Source: Scalesia atractyloides (Eukaryota; Streptophyta; Magnoliopsida; Asterales; Asteraceae). Taken from it: DNA of 64,000 nucleotides. Location: positions 82,003,978 to 82,067,977 of the forward strand of contig CAMTDV010000003.1 of NCBI GenBank assembly GCA_947069175.1, read 5' to 3'. Below the pieces are notes generated by a model. It did no database searches and had not been told where the DNA came from. It saw nothing but the letters and a program-made list of their open reading frames with translations. Shown in pieces: positions 45,231 through 56,297 of this stretch; position 1 is the stretch's first letter, and every line of letters begins with the position of its first letter. The position numbers and the translations under genes are program-made.

Positions 45231-46060
45231 TCAGTAGGATATCAACTTACATGCCCGTTAAGGTTTTAAAACGAAACTATGCCTCATAAGGGCATTTCGG
45301 TAATTATATGCCGTATAAAAGAACTTGAACATATTTGAACTTTATAATCATGAGTATTCTGGAAAAATAATTTATTTATGACATAACATCAATAAGATAC
45401 CAATTATATGTGTATTTTACCTTTTATAACCAAACTATGCACCGAAAGGGCATTTTGGTCATTTTACACATAGTTTATAAATTATTTGAGATTCTGAGTT
45501 TATAACATGTACCTACTATAAATATATTTAAAATAAGTTTTAAAATTAGTAGGTATCAAGTCTTGGTCAATAATATGGTTTAAAACCATACTATGCGCCG
45601 AAACGGCGCTTATGTTATAAAATGACGTCTTTAAACGATGTTTATGAAAACTGACATTTGGATCAGTTTAAAATATGTTATTTAATAAAACATATCAGTA
45701 GGTAAATGAGTTACCTTGAAAAGATTGATTAAAATCATTTTATGAGTCATAAGGACTAAAACCGTCATTTATCGACATAGTTTAAGGACCTGCTTGAAAA
45801 CTCAGTTTATAACTTAGTTTAACATCCCAAATAATCCTACTTATAATATTACATCAGTAGGAAACTCATTTTCAAGTTCATTACCATTTAAAACCTTGTT
45901 TTATGCAAAAAAGGCATTTTGGTCAAATATAGCATAATTATGGAACTTGCGCATAAACTTAGATTCTGATTATGATCATGTAATATTACATTAGAGGGTT
46001 ATGCTACATTATCTTATGATCATAATGAAACTTTAGATCAGTAGGTAACTAATCTAAATG
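45231..46060. repeat. ~158-bp-period array in LTR G
   Basis: TCAGTAGG-like landmarks at about 45231, 45389, 45546, 45696, 45856 and 46040 match the array in LTR F. Confidence 0.7.
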
Positions 46061-46778
46061 GGGTCAGAATCGAAAGTCAAAGCAGAAGTCAAACTTCACG
46101 ACTTTCGGTTGCGAACCGACCCTAGAACTGAAATTGACGAGTCAAACATGTTCATACATGTTCTAATAATTATTACCAACTTGTTTAAGTGTCAAAACAG
46201 GTTTCATAACATATATAAGATCAATTTATAATTTTTCCGAAAAATGGCATGTTTGACCTTTTAATAACATAACTTTGACCCGTCAATTGATCTAGCAAAC
46301 GTGATCTTCAGGAGGTGCCCTTTATAGGGATTAACACCTACCTTATTATGATCACTTAGCCATGTTCATTTCGTACAATGGCTGGACCATAATGGTCTTA
46401 ACCGAAAGCCAAAGCGTTTTCCGAAAAACGCTTGACTTTTGGCTATAAAAGCCTATAAACAAAAATGCAAGAGCAAGGAACACTTACAAGAGGTTCCTAA
46501 AATGCAAGAGAACTAAGTTGGATGCTCCATTCAGTTAGGAACTTCTAGAGGAGGGAGAAGAGTGATTTAATGAGAAAGGTGCAAGTTGGAATGAAGCACT
46601 TGAACACCTATTTATAGTTGGAGAGCTCAAAGGAGGCGAAGCCAGGTATTTAGGGGTATAAGAGGAAGCTTACAAGTGTCCCAAAACGTGGCATAGCAGT
46701 TTGGGAAGCCATGGTTTCGGTTTTAATGGTTTTGGAGTTTTGTTTGGGAGCCAAGCAAAACTTTCTACAGCAGATGTT

Positions 46779-46835
46779 CTCTGGCGGGCCGCGAGAGGCA
46801 CAAGCCCTGCCTCTCGCGCCCTGCGAGCGCCCCGA
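46779..46835. repeat. CpG palindrome block in LTR G
   Basis: CTCTGGCGGGCCGCGAGAG followed by GCCTCTCGCGCCCTGCGAGC, about 160-220 bp upstream (minus strand) of the TATA box. It is the same motif class as in the Athila LTRs. Confidence 0.8.
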
Positions 46836-46999
46836 AGGCAGTTTCAAAGTTTGACACTTTAGCCCCTAAACTTTAAAAAGCTTCTAAAAACCTTTTTAAA
46901 CACCTTTTTGGCACTTTTAGCCCTCCGTAGCCAATATTTGGCATACCCGGGATTATGCCCGGACATTGTCAAGCTCTCGGTTCATTAAAAGGTCACTCA

Positions 47000-47310
47000 G
47001 AGGTAAGAATTAACATGTTGACACTTTTAATCCCTCCAATATAAAACTTTCAAATATTATTGGATTTAATCACTCTCGTCCAATAAATAGGACGTACGAG
47101 AGTTAGGACTTCGTAAAGGATCACTCAGAGGCTTATTATAACCATGTTGATTCCGATGTCACTCAGAGGCTGGGCATGTTGACATATCAGTCATTCAGAG
47201 GCCAAGTTTCAAGCATGTTGACATATCAGTCACTCAGAGACTATTATTTATGCATGTTGACATCGGACCGTCACTCCGAGGCTCTATTTGAGCATGTTGA
47301 CGCCCTTAGT
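47000..47310. repeat. GTCACTCAGAGGCT / GCATGTTGACAT repeats in LTR G
   Basis: About six irregular units, each pairing a TCACTCAGAGGC-type motif with a CATGTTGACA-type motif, 35-60 bp apart, near the U3 end. LTR F has no comparable run here. Confidence 0.75.
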
Positions 47311-47397
47311 CCTTATTGGTCTTTAATAGACTACATTTAAAAATACCACACGTGTCACTATATTATTGGACACGATTTTATAGGGTGTTACAGCCAG

Positions 47398-48530
47398 ATA
47401 TTAGCTGATTTCATTGCGGAAGTACCACATAATAAAGCGCAAGAATATGAAGATGTACAGAACCCAACACCGGTTACAGATGACCGCACATGGATACTTC
47501 ACACAGATGGCGCATCCAACGATGACGACCCAGGGGCGGGTCTTCGCCTAATAAGCCCCGACAATCAATAGTTCACCTACGCCATCAGGTTGGATTTCAA
47601 AAGTACCAATAATGAAGTTGAGTATGAAGCGTTCTTGGCAGGCCTTCGGTTAGCAATCAAAATGGGCGCACAGAATTTGGAAGCAAATGTTGACTCCCGT
47701 TTATTCGCAGGACAGGTCAACGGCCTATACGACGCAAAAGGCGAAACGATGACTTTGTAACTGGAACAGGCGCAAGCCTTAATAACCAAATTCCAAAACT
47801 TCAAAGTAGCCCATGTCAACAAAAGCGAGAATAAACATGCCGACACACTCAGCAAATCAGCCGCTACAAGCTTCAGCACCTCGCGTGTGAAGTGCGCATT
47901 GAGGTACTCAAGAACCCTTATGTTCCTTTGCGTCAAGACAACATCATTGAAATGGGGAATCCTTCCTGGATGTCTCCCATAATCATGTTCTTGCAACACG
48001 GGATCCTCCCCAAAAAACAAAGCGGAAGCAAGGAAGGTCCAGAACAAGCTACTTAACTACGAAATAGCGGACGGTATCTTATACCGGAAGTCATACCTTG
48101 GACCACTCCTCCAATGTGTTGATCCGCAAGACGCGCAGTACTTAATCCGCGAAATACCTGAAAGGTTATGCGGAATTCACGCCGGTCCGCGCATGGTCGT
48201 AGCAAAGATCATGAACGCTGGTTACTATTGGCCTGGCATGCACCTAGATGCGGTCAAAATACTGTGGAAATGCGCATCATGCCAGCGCCATGCTTCGAAG
48301 ACATTGCGCCCCAAGAATCCTTTAATCCCTGTGACAACAGCATGGCCATTCCAGCAATGGGCAATCGATATGGTGGGACCTGTCCCAGATGCCCCAGGCG
48401 CGGTGAAGTTCATAATCGTTGCAGTCGATTACTTCACCAAGTGGGTCGAAGCCAAACCCCTTGTATCCACCTCAACAACTGTAGTTCGGAAATTCATTTG
48501 GGAGCACATCATATGCTATTTTGGGTTGTC
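47398..48530 (+). pseudogene. Tat element E second RNase H and truncated integrase
   Basis: The archaeal-type RNase H begins WILHTDGASNDDDPGAGLRL and continues STNNEVEYEAFLAGLRLAIK, VDSRLFAGQVNG and ENKHADTLSK. Integrase follows: zinc-finger region GIHAGPRMVVAK to CASCQRHA, then WAIDMVGPVPDAPGAVKFII and DYFTKWVEAK. It ends at YFGLS, where Athila B is inserted; the second catalytic Asp and the catalytic Glu are absent from the window. Several stops (about 47570 and 47758) and a frameshift near 47880 are present. Confidence 0.88.
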
Positions 48531-50233
48531 TGATGTTCTAAAAGTAGTTAATTAAAAACAAAACAAATTACCCTAATTCTAGACTCAAATTATACTCTAG
48601 ACTCCTACTATACTAAAATACTAACCGGCAAGTGGACCGATCAATTGTAGAATAGTATTAAGCAAGTTCGGATTATCGAACCCACATGACTCTCTAATTA
48701 CTATGATTACTAATTTAGACTCGATTACACACTATGTATATTTTAAAGGGGGGTTTTTTCTAATAAATCTAAATTAACAATTAAAACTACTAAATTGGAA
48801 TGACCAAACTATGAACTTCTAGGGAATTTAGGATTTTAATCAAGAGATAATGAACTAGTTACCTAGGTTGGATTTTTAGACTACTACTCCTTCAATTTAT
48901 TAATAATTAATCAGGTTTTATTTTACCGGGATCTTGACATATTAAAGTCTAGGTTTATCAAACAGGACCCCCGACCCATCTCAGAAAGACATCTACAATA
49001 ACATATCCTTTTTATTTGTTTACCGGTCCTAAAGATTCCTTTTCAGTTATCTTTTTAAATCAGTAAAGTATCTAATTATTAATTACCTCTCAATAATTAA
49101 CCTAGACCAACTATAATTTCTAGTTTAGATTAACTGATTCAATTATGACAAGGAAATTAGACTTGGGAATTTCTCAAAACCCTAACCTAACAATTTACCA
49201 AATTAATTCAGCGAACTAATTGTAATTTCTCAATTAACAAGTTAGGTATAATGACAAGTTTGATCTTATGGTTAATTCAATTGTTCCCCCGGTTTTATTG
49301 GCGAATTTTACCGACAACTTCACGAATTCCTAAGATCACGAAAAGTAACATAAACCTATTCTATGGAAGACATCAACCAAAGTTCATGCAAAACAAGCAA
49401 ATAATCATAAAACAAACAAGATCATGCAACTACCCTAAACTAGATCATTAAAGTTGTGACCTTTACCAATTAAACATTCAAACCATAAATTAGTTCAAAA
49501 TAAATCAAAGTTTCATAAATCCATCATCCAAAACCTAGGTAACTGAATAAGATCTAGCCTAAAAACATGTTTGAAAGTAATTTAAACAAAGTTGATAACA
49601 AGGAAACATGATTAAGCAAAAACAAGGAAATCAAAGGTGAAGCTTGATATGATAAAACCGTAACAAACTCCTGCCTTGAACTCCCTTGATCACCACCACA
49701 CTCCTTGCATCTTAGATCAGCTCCTTCTAGCTCCAAATCTCCAGAGAATAGCTCCAATTCTGCCCTAGTTCATCCAAGGTTGTCCAATATGTGTTCAACT
49801 ATGATTATGAGTCTTTTAAACAACCAAGTCCCCATCTTTCTCTGGTTTCGAAACTTTATGGATAAAGAGCTCTCTCGCGGGCCGCGAGAGAGATGGGCTA
49901 GGTCAGTCGCGCCTGCGACCAAGTATAATCCGGGCAGATAACTATCACTCTCTCGCGGGTCGCGAGAGAGTTAAGGTGTTCCGGTCGCGCCCCGCAACTG
50001 GGTTGTAGTTCTTGTTTTGCGTTTTGTTTTCTCGTTTCCGATCCACTCACGTTCCGGCTCGGTTCTTTTCACCATTTTCGCTCGTTTTTCCATCCTTCCA
50101 ACCGTTTTCACGAACCAAGACCTGCAAAACGCGTTTGGATTAAAAGTGGATAAATTCTTGACAAACCGAAACAAAAACGCGCTAAAATTATACAAACTCT
50201 ACAAGATAAATGGATGTATTATTCAATACATCA
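48531..50233 (-). repeat. 3' LTR of Athila B (1703 bp)
   Basis: Termini TGATGT...ACATCA, aligned end to end with 10691-12409. The CpG palindrome block lies at about 49870-50000. Confidence 0.93.
49870..50000. repeat. CpG palindrome block in LTR of Athila B
   Basis: CTCTCGCGGGCCGCGAGAG (perfect apart from the odd centre base), then GTCGCGCCTGCGAC, then CTCTCGCGGGTCGCGAGAG, then GGTCGCGCCCCGCAAC. Confidence 0.9.
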
Positions 50234-51584
50234 AATATCCCCACACTTGCTCTTTTTTCGCCCTCGAAAAAGAATTGTGCATAAACGCAATCATAACCAA
50301 ACAATTACTCGGTTTCAAAAACTACGATTATTTTCATTTAGGGAACAAGACTTATGTTAACCGCGATTGCAAGTATTGGATCCACTTAAACTCAAAATTC
50401 GGTTCAAACCTCTTATCATGTAAATTTAATTTAAGTGCGGTCAATCCACCTAGGGTCTCACACTAGAGTCCACAGTATCCCTAATCTCACCTCAAGCTTA
50501 TAAAACAAAACTGACGAATTATTTAAACCCTTTCCTAACCGTTTTAAAGAATTTTCTTTTTTAAAGAATTTAAAATCAAGCAATTTTCTTTTTCTCTTTT
50601 TTTCATTTGAGCATTTCGATTTCTTTTTGCATATCTAACCTAGAGGTTGTCTCAACCAGAGTCACCATCCCCGAGAGCGAAAACGTGAGTTTCGATACTT
50701 AAAATTTCAACTAATCCTAAAGGGATTCTCGATCAGAGTCACCAACCCCAAGGGAGATTCCATAGGCCTCGTCTACTTTTCAATCAAGCTCATTTTTCTA
50801 CTTCTTTCTTCTTTTTTGCATGATTAAAAATTCTAGATATTTTAGCTTATAACGACATTCCTTATACTATTTTTGGCAATTTCAGTTTCCCATTTCTCTT
50901 GTATGAGTACCCACTAGTAGACCGACAATAAGGTGTATTAAGCTCAAAGAAAGTAAGAACCGAATCGAGCCTACTCACATATCCCAAGTTAAACACAAAC
51001 TTACCCTTTTTTTCTCATATTATTATTATTTGAAACCAAATATAATTCATTTTTTCTATCATTTTCCGTTTAAATTCATGCAAACTTCTTTTTCAAAAGA
51101 CATTTTTTTTATTTTTTTTTAATTTTTTTTCACTACTACACTACTCTAATATCCCATCCCCACACTTAAATTCTTGCATTGTCCCCAATGCAAGGACGAG
51201 ACAACTATTACTTAAAAAAAAACCAAACCAAATAAAGAAAGAAAAGATAAAATACAAAAAGGGGGGTGACTTAGCTGGTAGTGCAAGACTGTCGATGTGC
51301 CAGTCAAACCACTCGTGCTCTCTAAACCGAACGCGCTTAATGTACCACTCTCAAAGCTCTCATGCGAACGGAACAACATATAACACCAACCTAGCATCAC
51401 GCACTTACAAAACATAATAATGATAAAGCAAGATAAATAAATTGTTTTGCAAGATCGTTCATCAACACATACCCAAACCAACCAACACCAACACCAACCC
51501 CAAAGTAAATTGTTTAAAAGGTACAGACCATCAATAAATGAAAACAACAGAAAAGAAAAATAAAGATGAAGGTCTTCGGCTGCT
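50234..51584 (-). other. Athila B 3' noncoding region with polypurine tract
   Basis: On the minus strand AAGTGTGGGGATATT abuts the LTR, a plausible polypurine tract at about 50234-50248. The remainder is noncoding and matches the left edge of the window (A). It contains T-rich runs and repeated CCCCACACTTA(A/G)ATT phrases. Confidence 0.7.
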
Positions 51585-53004
51585 TCAATCATCCTCTTCA
51601 GACGCCTTAAATACCTGGTATGGCTGCACGTCCTCCATCCCCGCAAACTAGCTAAAACCTGCTTGACCGCCTGGCTGCTAAAAGTAAGACGGGACTCCCA
51701 TATTAAGATTCTGCATCATGTATCGTATCCCATCTTCTAGCCTCCTCTGGCTAGCCTCGTGAATCCGTCTACTCTCTAACATGGTCTGGCGAACCCCGCC
51801 AAACTGCTAGTCCACATAACCTCGCAAATCCCCGAACCCAGTCTCCATCTTGTTATAAAGAGAATCTAAGGTCAATGGGTCTGGGCGAGGCTCCCGAAGA
51901 GGATACCGTCGTACTGGTAGTTCCTGGCGGGTAACTGGCCGCTGATATCGGGTAAGGATGGCCACCTGCATAGAAGATGCAGCTTCGGATCCGGGAGGCG
52001 GTTACACTTGAGGTCCCTGGCGGGCTAGTATCCAGCTAACAGGCTCTTGGGTTCTAAGAATTCCGGCAGCCTGAAGATCTCTGATGCTCATGACACAGGG
52101 GGCGGCGCCTTCTCTCATTCAGTCTAGGGGGTATCTGTCGAACACCCCTAGGCTCTCAGCCAAGCACGTAATCAAAGGCCTGCAATAAACTCTTGCCCTG
52201 GGGCCACCCTCCACAGTCGCTTCAACGACCAAGCAAATATTGTCGCCAGGTTTGCCGGCCGTCCATCTACCATACACATCAGACAAAATAAACTCACTTG
52301 GTTAACGTTGTTGTCTCCCTGCCCTCTCCCAACCAGCGTAACGGCAAGAATCTTATGGAGAAACCAGTGAATGGGATCAAGAATATCACTCGCCACCATG
52401 TTGTTTGAGTACGGGGTAGAAGAGATGGTACCCCAAAATCTGGCGAGCTCGTCTGTTTGGACACTATGGGGGTGCCTCCTTTTGAAGACCCCCTGCAGGC
52501 TCGTGGCGAAGTCCGGTGACTGAACCTCCTCGTCTGAATATATTTGCGAAGCCACCGCAAACTGTGGGATTGTCATGTCAAAAATTTGCCTCCCCAAGGC
52601 AAAAAAAACCGCATCATTCTCGTTGAACTTCCCCTGTTGGTATTCGAATGTGGAGTGAAACTCATAGGTGATTTCCTTATATTGTCTCGCTCCGCAGTCT
52701 AGCACCCTTCGGAATTTATCCCCTAATAGTTGTTCAATCCGACCCCGCTGACCCAAATTATCTATCAAATCCCAATCAATTCTCCTATAAGGTAACCACT
52801 CGTGGGAGTCTAAATCAAATTGCAAGAGAGGATTGTCCACGATTCGCGTACTTTGCCCATGGGGACACCTTCTCCCTGATATCTAATTCTGCGTCTGCAG
52901 AAGTATGAAGGTTGTTGTGGCGCATCGGCGGGGTCACCTCTCTGACGAGGCGTTGGTCCCCTTCTCTTCCTTCCAGGCCTGCTCGAGCTACCCTCTCCTG
53001 ACAT
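51585..53004 (-). pseudogene. Athila B third ORF, nearly intact
   Basis: The start ATG at 53004 directly follows an acceptor-like TGTGCTCTATGCAG; the protein begins MSGEGSSSRPGRKRRGP. The longest open part is 52840-52172 (222 residues: DKFRRVLDCGARQYKEITYE, FHSTFEYQQGKF, then LQGVFKRRHPHSVQTDELAR). It ends KASEEDD then TGA (51587-51585). Frame changes near 52840 and several TAG codons after 52172 break it. A 14-residue segment present in copy A (ERLSNLV...) is missing after HEW. About 470 codons overall. The role is unknown; there is no membrane segment or signal peptide to support an envelope function. Confidence 0.78.
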
Positions 53005-53672
53005 CTGCATAGAGCACAAGTAAGACAAGCATGACTTTAGAAAGAAAGCAACCACATAAAATAAATGAACGTATAGCATTTCCTTCTCGGTCATGGTCTG
53101 CAACAGATAGACAATTTACCTCATGATTTAAGATACATTTGAAAAGAGTGTAACATTATAATTTGATAAAACCGAATCTCGCCCGAATGAAGATTGAGTA
53201 CGGGCGAGATCGAATCTTATATGCATGACCATTCAGATGTTACCAACCCCCCTAAAAACATATCAAACACCAAACAACTACCCCCTCTAGACACTTTAAT
53301 TGTCCTCAATTAAACTGAAGTGCCTAGATACGAGCCCATATTGAGTGTACAGTTAAAGATAAAACAGTTTGAATCATGGCAGAAATAACGGTTGACGATC
53401 TTAAAAATCGGATTTTTAGTAACAAAGTTAGCCAACCCGCATCCCCACACTCAATGTTGGACCGCAACAAACCCGCTAAGGACACCCTGCATGTACTTAA
53501 TTTACCCACAAACTGTAACCAGTACCACTATCAAAACTCAAGTCAAAACCCAGTTGAACCCAACCCGCAGTTAACCGAACAAGCAACTAGCACAGTATCA
53601 AAACTCAAAATAACCGCAACAACGAGATAAATGATAATGAATGTAAGCATAAGAGTTGCGAAAAAAACACAC
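53005..53672 (-). other. Putative intron upstream of the Athila B third ORF
   Basis: Donor CACCAAG|GTGTGT (exon end 53673) and acceptor CTCTATGCAG directly before the ATG, 668 bp. Same positions as in copy A (663 bp). Branch and pyrimidine context is plausible. Confidence 0.5.
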
Positions 53673-54274
53673 CTTGGTGTAGATCTGTAGAACTAGTGCA
53701 CAAAAATTGAAACTTTAAAACACCGGTGAAATGCAAGTAAAAAGGTGAAAACCGGGTGGAATCACGCAAAGATGAGTGAGGATTGATGTAGTGAAGAGAA
53801 TGTGGGAGATTTCAGTGAATTTGGGTTGAAAATGGCGAATTGTTGGTGAAAATGGGGTGGTAGCCGTAAGTGAAATGGTGAAGAAAGTGGGAAAATGTGT
53901 TGAAAATGGAGGCTAGGGTTTCTTTTGTGCAGTCATGGTCTCTCGCGGCCAGCGAGAGAGAAGACTAAGTCTCTCGCGCCTCGCGAGGGAGGGATGATTC
54001 CGGATTTTAAGGGTCTCTCGCGGGCCGCGACCGAGGAGGCTTGTGCCTCTCGCGCCCCGCGAGAGACCTGCTTTCACAGAAAGTTTCTTATTTTTTCCAG
54101 TTTCATGCCTTAGACAAATTTTTTTGTTTTGTTAAAACTATCATTTGGGCTTTTTAGCTTACGGAATCACCCTCGTTTTACCGGATGTATCAAGCGTACC
54201 TGCAAATTGTCGCGCTCCACAATTGATGCGTGATATGACCTGCAAAAACCAACTAAACCGACCCACACACAAAC
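53673..54274 (-). promoter_or_regulatory. Leader region with CpG palindromes (Athila B)
   Basis: Palindromes CTCTCGCGGCCAGCGAGAG, CTCTCGCGCCTCGCGAGGG, CTCTCGCGGGCCGCGACCG and CTCTCGCGCCCCGCGAGAG between about 53938 and 54068, followed on the minus strand by a leader ending at the donor site. It equals the region at 2995-3682 in copy A. Confidence 0.45.
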
Positions 54275-54462
54275 TGTAACATCCGTAAAAAAAAGGATTT
54301 ACCAAACCCGCTCCGGTTATTAACCGAACAATCAGTTAAAAATTTCGTGGCGTATTTAATGCCCAAATTATTTTTCAACGATACATAATTAATAAGTATA
54401 TTGGAATATATAATTTATTTTTGAAAAAGTATTTAAAATAAGGAAATAAAAATAAAAGGCCG

Positions 54463-54545
54463 CTGCCGGGTTTCGAACCCGGGTCAGCCAACGTTTCAGC
54501 AAAGACTTAAATTCCAACCAACCAACCACTGCGCCACTTGTGTTT
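54463..54545 (-). other. Minus-strand tRNA-like relic in LTR J
   Basis: On the minus strand TGGCGCAGTGGTTGG (A-box-like) is followed by a CCCGGGTTCGAAACCCGG T-arm. Equivalent sites sit at about 59877-59958 (LTR C) and about 25400 (LTR D), 195-211 bp from each LTR start. No full cloverleaf could be drawn. Confidence 0.55.
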
Positions 54546-55245
54546 CTTGTTCATTAATGGAAACAATTAGTTCATAACATGAATCTCAATTTCAAAACCG
54601 ACGCGCCTATTTGCAGTCGTCGGAGATCCCGACTATCTCGCCAAGATTGGACGGTTTCTTCAGTTTTAACGTAAACATTAACTACTACATCGGTTATAAC
54701 CGACGTCTGAACCTGCGACACCAGTCATAACCGCCGGAAAACGTAATGACCGACGAATCAAGACGGAAAACAGACTAAATACGTCGATGTTCTGCCCTAT
54801 AAATACCCCTCTAACCTCTGTTAGCTTTTTCGCTCACAATCACACATTTTCCCGACGTAATTTCACTCGCCGGAGAATTTCTGAAACTCGCCGGAAAACC
54901 GAGCCTTTCACTTCTGAGCCTTACTGAACACCCAGAACTCCTACCGAAGCCACTCACATCCATCTCAAGCTCGCTAAAGACTCTCTGCCGCAAGACACGC
55001 GTCGCCGGAATAATCTGCTGACACCGGAGTTTCGCCGGCGAAACAGAGGAGTCAAGTTCGGTATATCTAACACTTAACCTCTCATTCTTTTTATTTATCT
55101 CACCTGTAATTAACCGCAAAACACTAAAAGAACATGATTAAATCGACGAACCGGTCGGACTCCGATTCTGGTTAAGTCCAACGAAGAAGACGAAGTTTCA
55201 GTTGTCTATAAGTATAATTTAAATCAAGATATAACTTGGGTTAGA

Positions 55246-55810
55246 CACACAGTCCAGCGGTGGACTGTGTGCAAATAAACACGCTTACGTCCCGAGTTCG
55301 ATACTTGTCCCACGCACACTCGCCTTAATAAAAATGTTCCTTTTTATTACTGAACCGGATTCATTTCATATAGATGTTAAGTTTAATAAAAACCGGAATA
55401 ATAACCAAGATAGACACACAATCCAGTGGTGGACTGTGTGAACGTTTAATCACACGTCACGAGTTCGAGTCCGGACTACCGCACCGATCCGGACAATTAT
55501 CAAACTTTTTATAAGGCAGAAATGAAATAATGTAGTTTGTATATAAGTATAATAAAAATCAGATTATATAACAAGTTAGACACACAGTCCAGCGGTGGAC
55601 TGTGTGTTAACCCAAACCACAGGTCCCGGGTTCGAGACCTGTGGAGAACACCGGTTCGATGCATTAAAATCGTTTTTAAAAAATGAATGATGTTCTGTTT
55701 AAACCAAGTAGTATATAAATATAATTAAAAACAGAAATATTTCGGGTTAGACACGTAGCTCAGTTGGTAGAGCTGCGTGCACGCGAACGGGAGGTCTCGG
55801 GTTCGAGCCT
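55246..55810 (+). repeat. Four tRNA-like hairpin/B-box modules in LTR J
   Basis: Hairpins begin at 55246, 55415, 55581 and 55752 (steps 169, 166, 171 bp). The first and third are a perfect 11-bp stem CACACAGTCCA/TGGACTGTGTG with a GCGG loop. The fourth is CACGTAGCTC/GAGCTGCGTG with the tRNA A-box TAGCTCAGTTGG. Each is followed by a GGTTCGAG-type B-box (about 55293, 55460, 55627, 55798). In the fourth module the spacing between the D-arm and T-arm motifs (26 nt) equals that of a standard tRNA. Confidence 0.85.
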
Positions 55811-56297
55811 CACCCGGCGCACACAATTACACAGTCTGACCGGTCAACAGTCAACGGTCAACGGTCGCAAAAAGTCAACTTTTTTTTTATTATTTTTATT
55901 TATTTATTTTATTTAAAAATCAATTAAAAATACTTAAACATAACGTTTTTAAGGTTAGAAAATAGCCTTAAACTCACAAAAATATATCCAATCATCCTAC
56001 TAAAATGGATTAATAAAATCCGTTTACTTACCGAACTATTATACCATTATCTAGGTTAGTTTCACTCGTGGTTAAAACCAACTTCGTGCGCATTCAACAT
56101 CATCAACCGAACGCACCCACTGTGAGTGAATCTTACAACTCCCCTTTTTAATTACACGTATTGGGGTGTGTCATGTGTCACCAAAATTAACTCGTTTATT
56201 TAAACTTGTGCCATACCATATTGTGATCTAAACTTAGATTGTATATATTGTTTGTAGTTATGTATTTCATATTGTCAAGTTATATGCAATCCATTCA

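Larger units (their letters stand above)
44004..47392 (-). mobile_element. Giant solo LTR G (3389 bp) inserted in element E
   Basis: Same family as LTR F (17816-21210). The left end GGTCACATCC corresponds to TGTCACACC with a changed first base, and the right end is GGTGTTACA. The flanks GCCAC (43999-44003) and GCCAG (47393-47397) are a 5-bp duplication with one mismatch. Excision leaves AIKG followed directly by QILADF, the normal Tat junction. A minus-strand TATAAATA lies at 46616-46609. Confidence 0.92.
36777..48530 (+). mobile_element. Tat-lineage LTR retrotransposon E (3' end cut off by Athila B)
   Basis: Order LTR, PBS, gag, protease, RT, RNase H, second (archaeal-type) RNase H, integrase; the extra RNase H is a hallmark of the Tat branch. 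It is broken by solo LTRs at 38925-41299 (in gag) and 44004-47392 (at the RT-RNase H/second RNase H junction), and terminated inside integrase by Athila B at 48531. Many stops make it an old copy. The rest of its integrase and its 3' LTR would lie beyond B, outside the window. Confidence 0.9.

Noticed and set aside
54811..55119. 102-aa minus-strand ORF with Ser/Arg-rich sequence
   Set aside because: Antisense inside the leader of LTR J; apparent content comes from CGCCGGA-type leader repeats.
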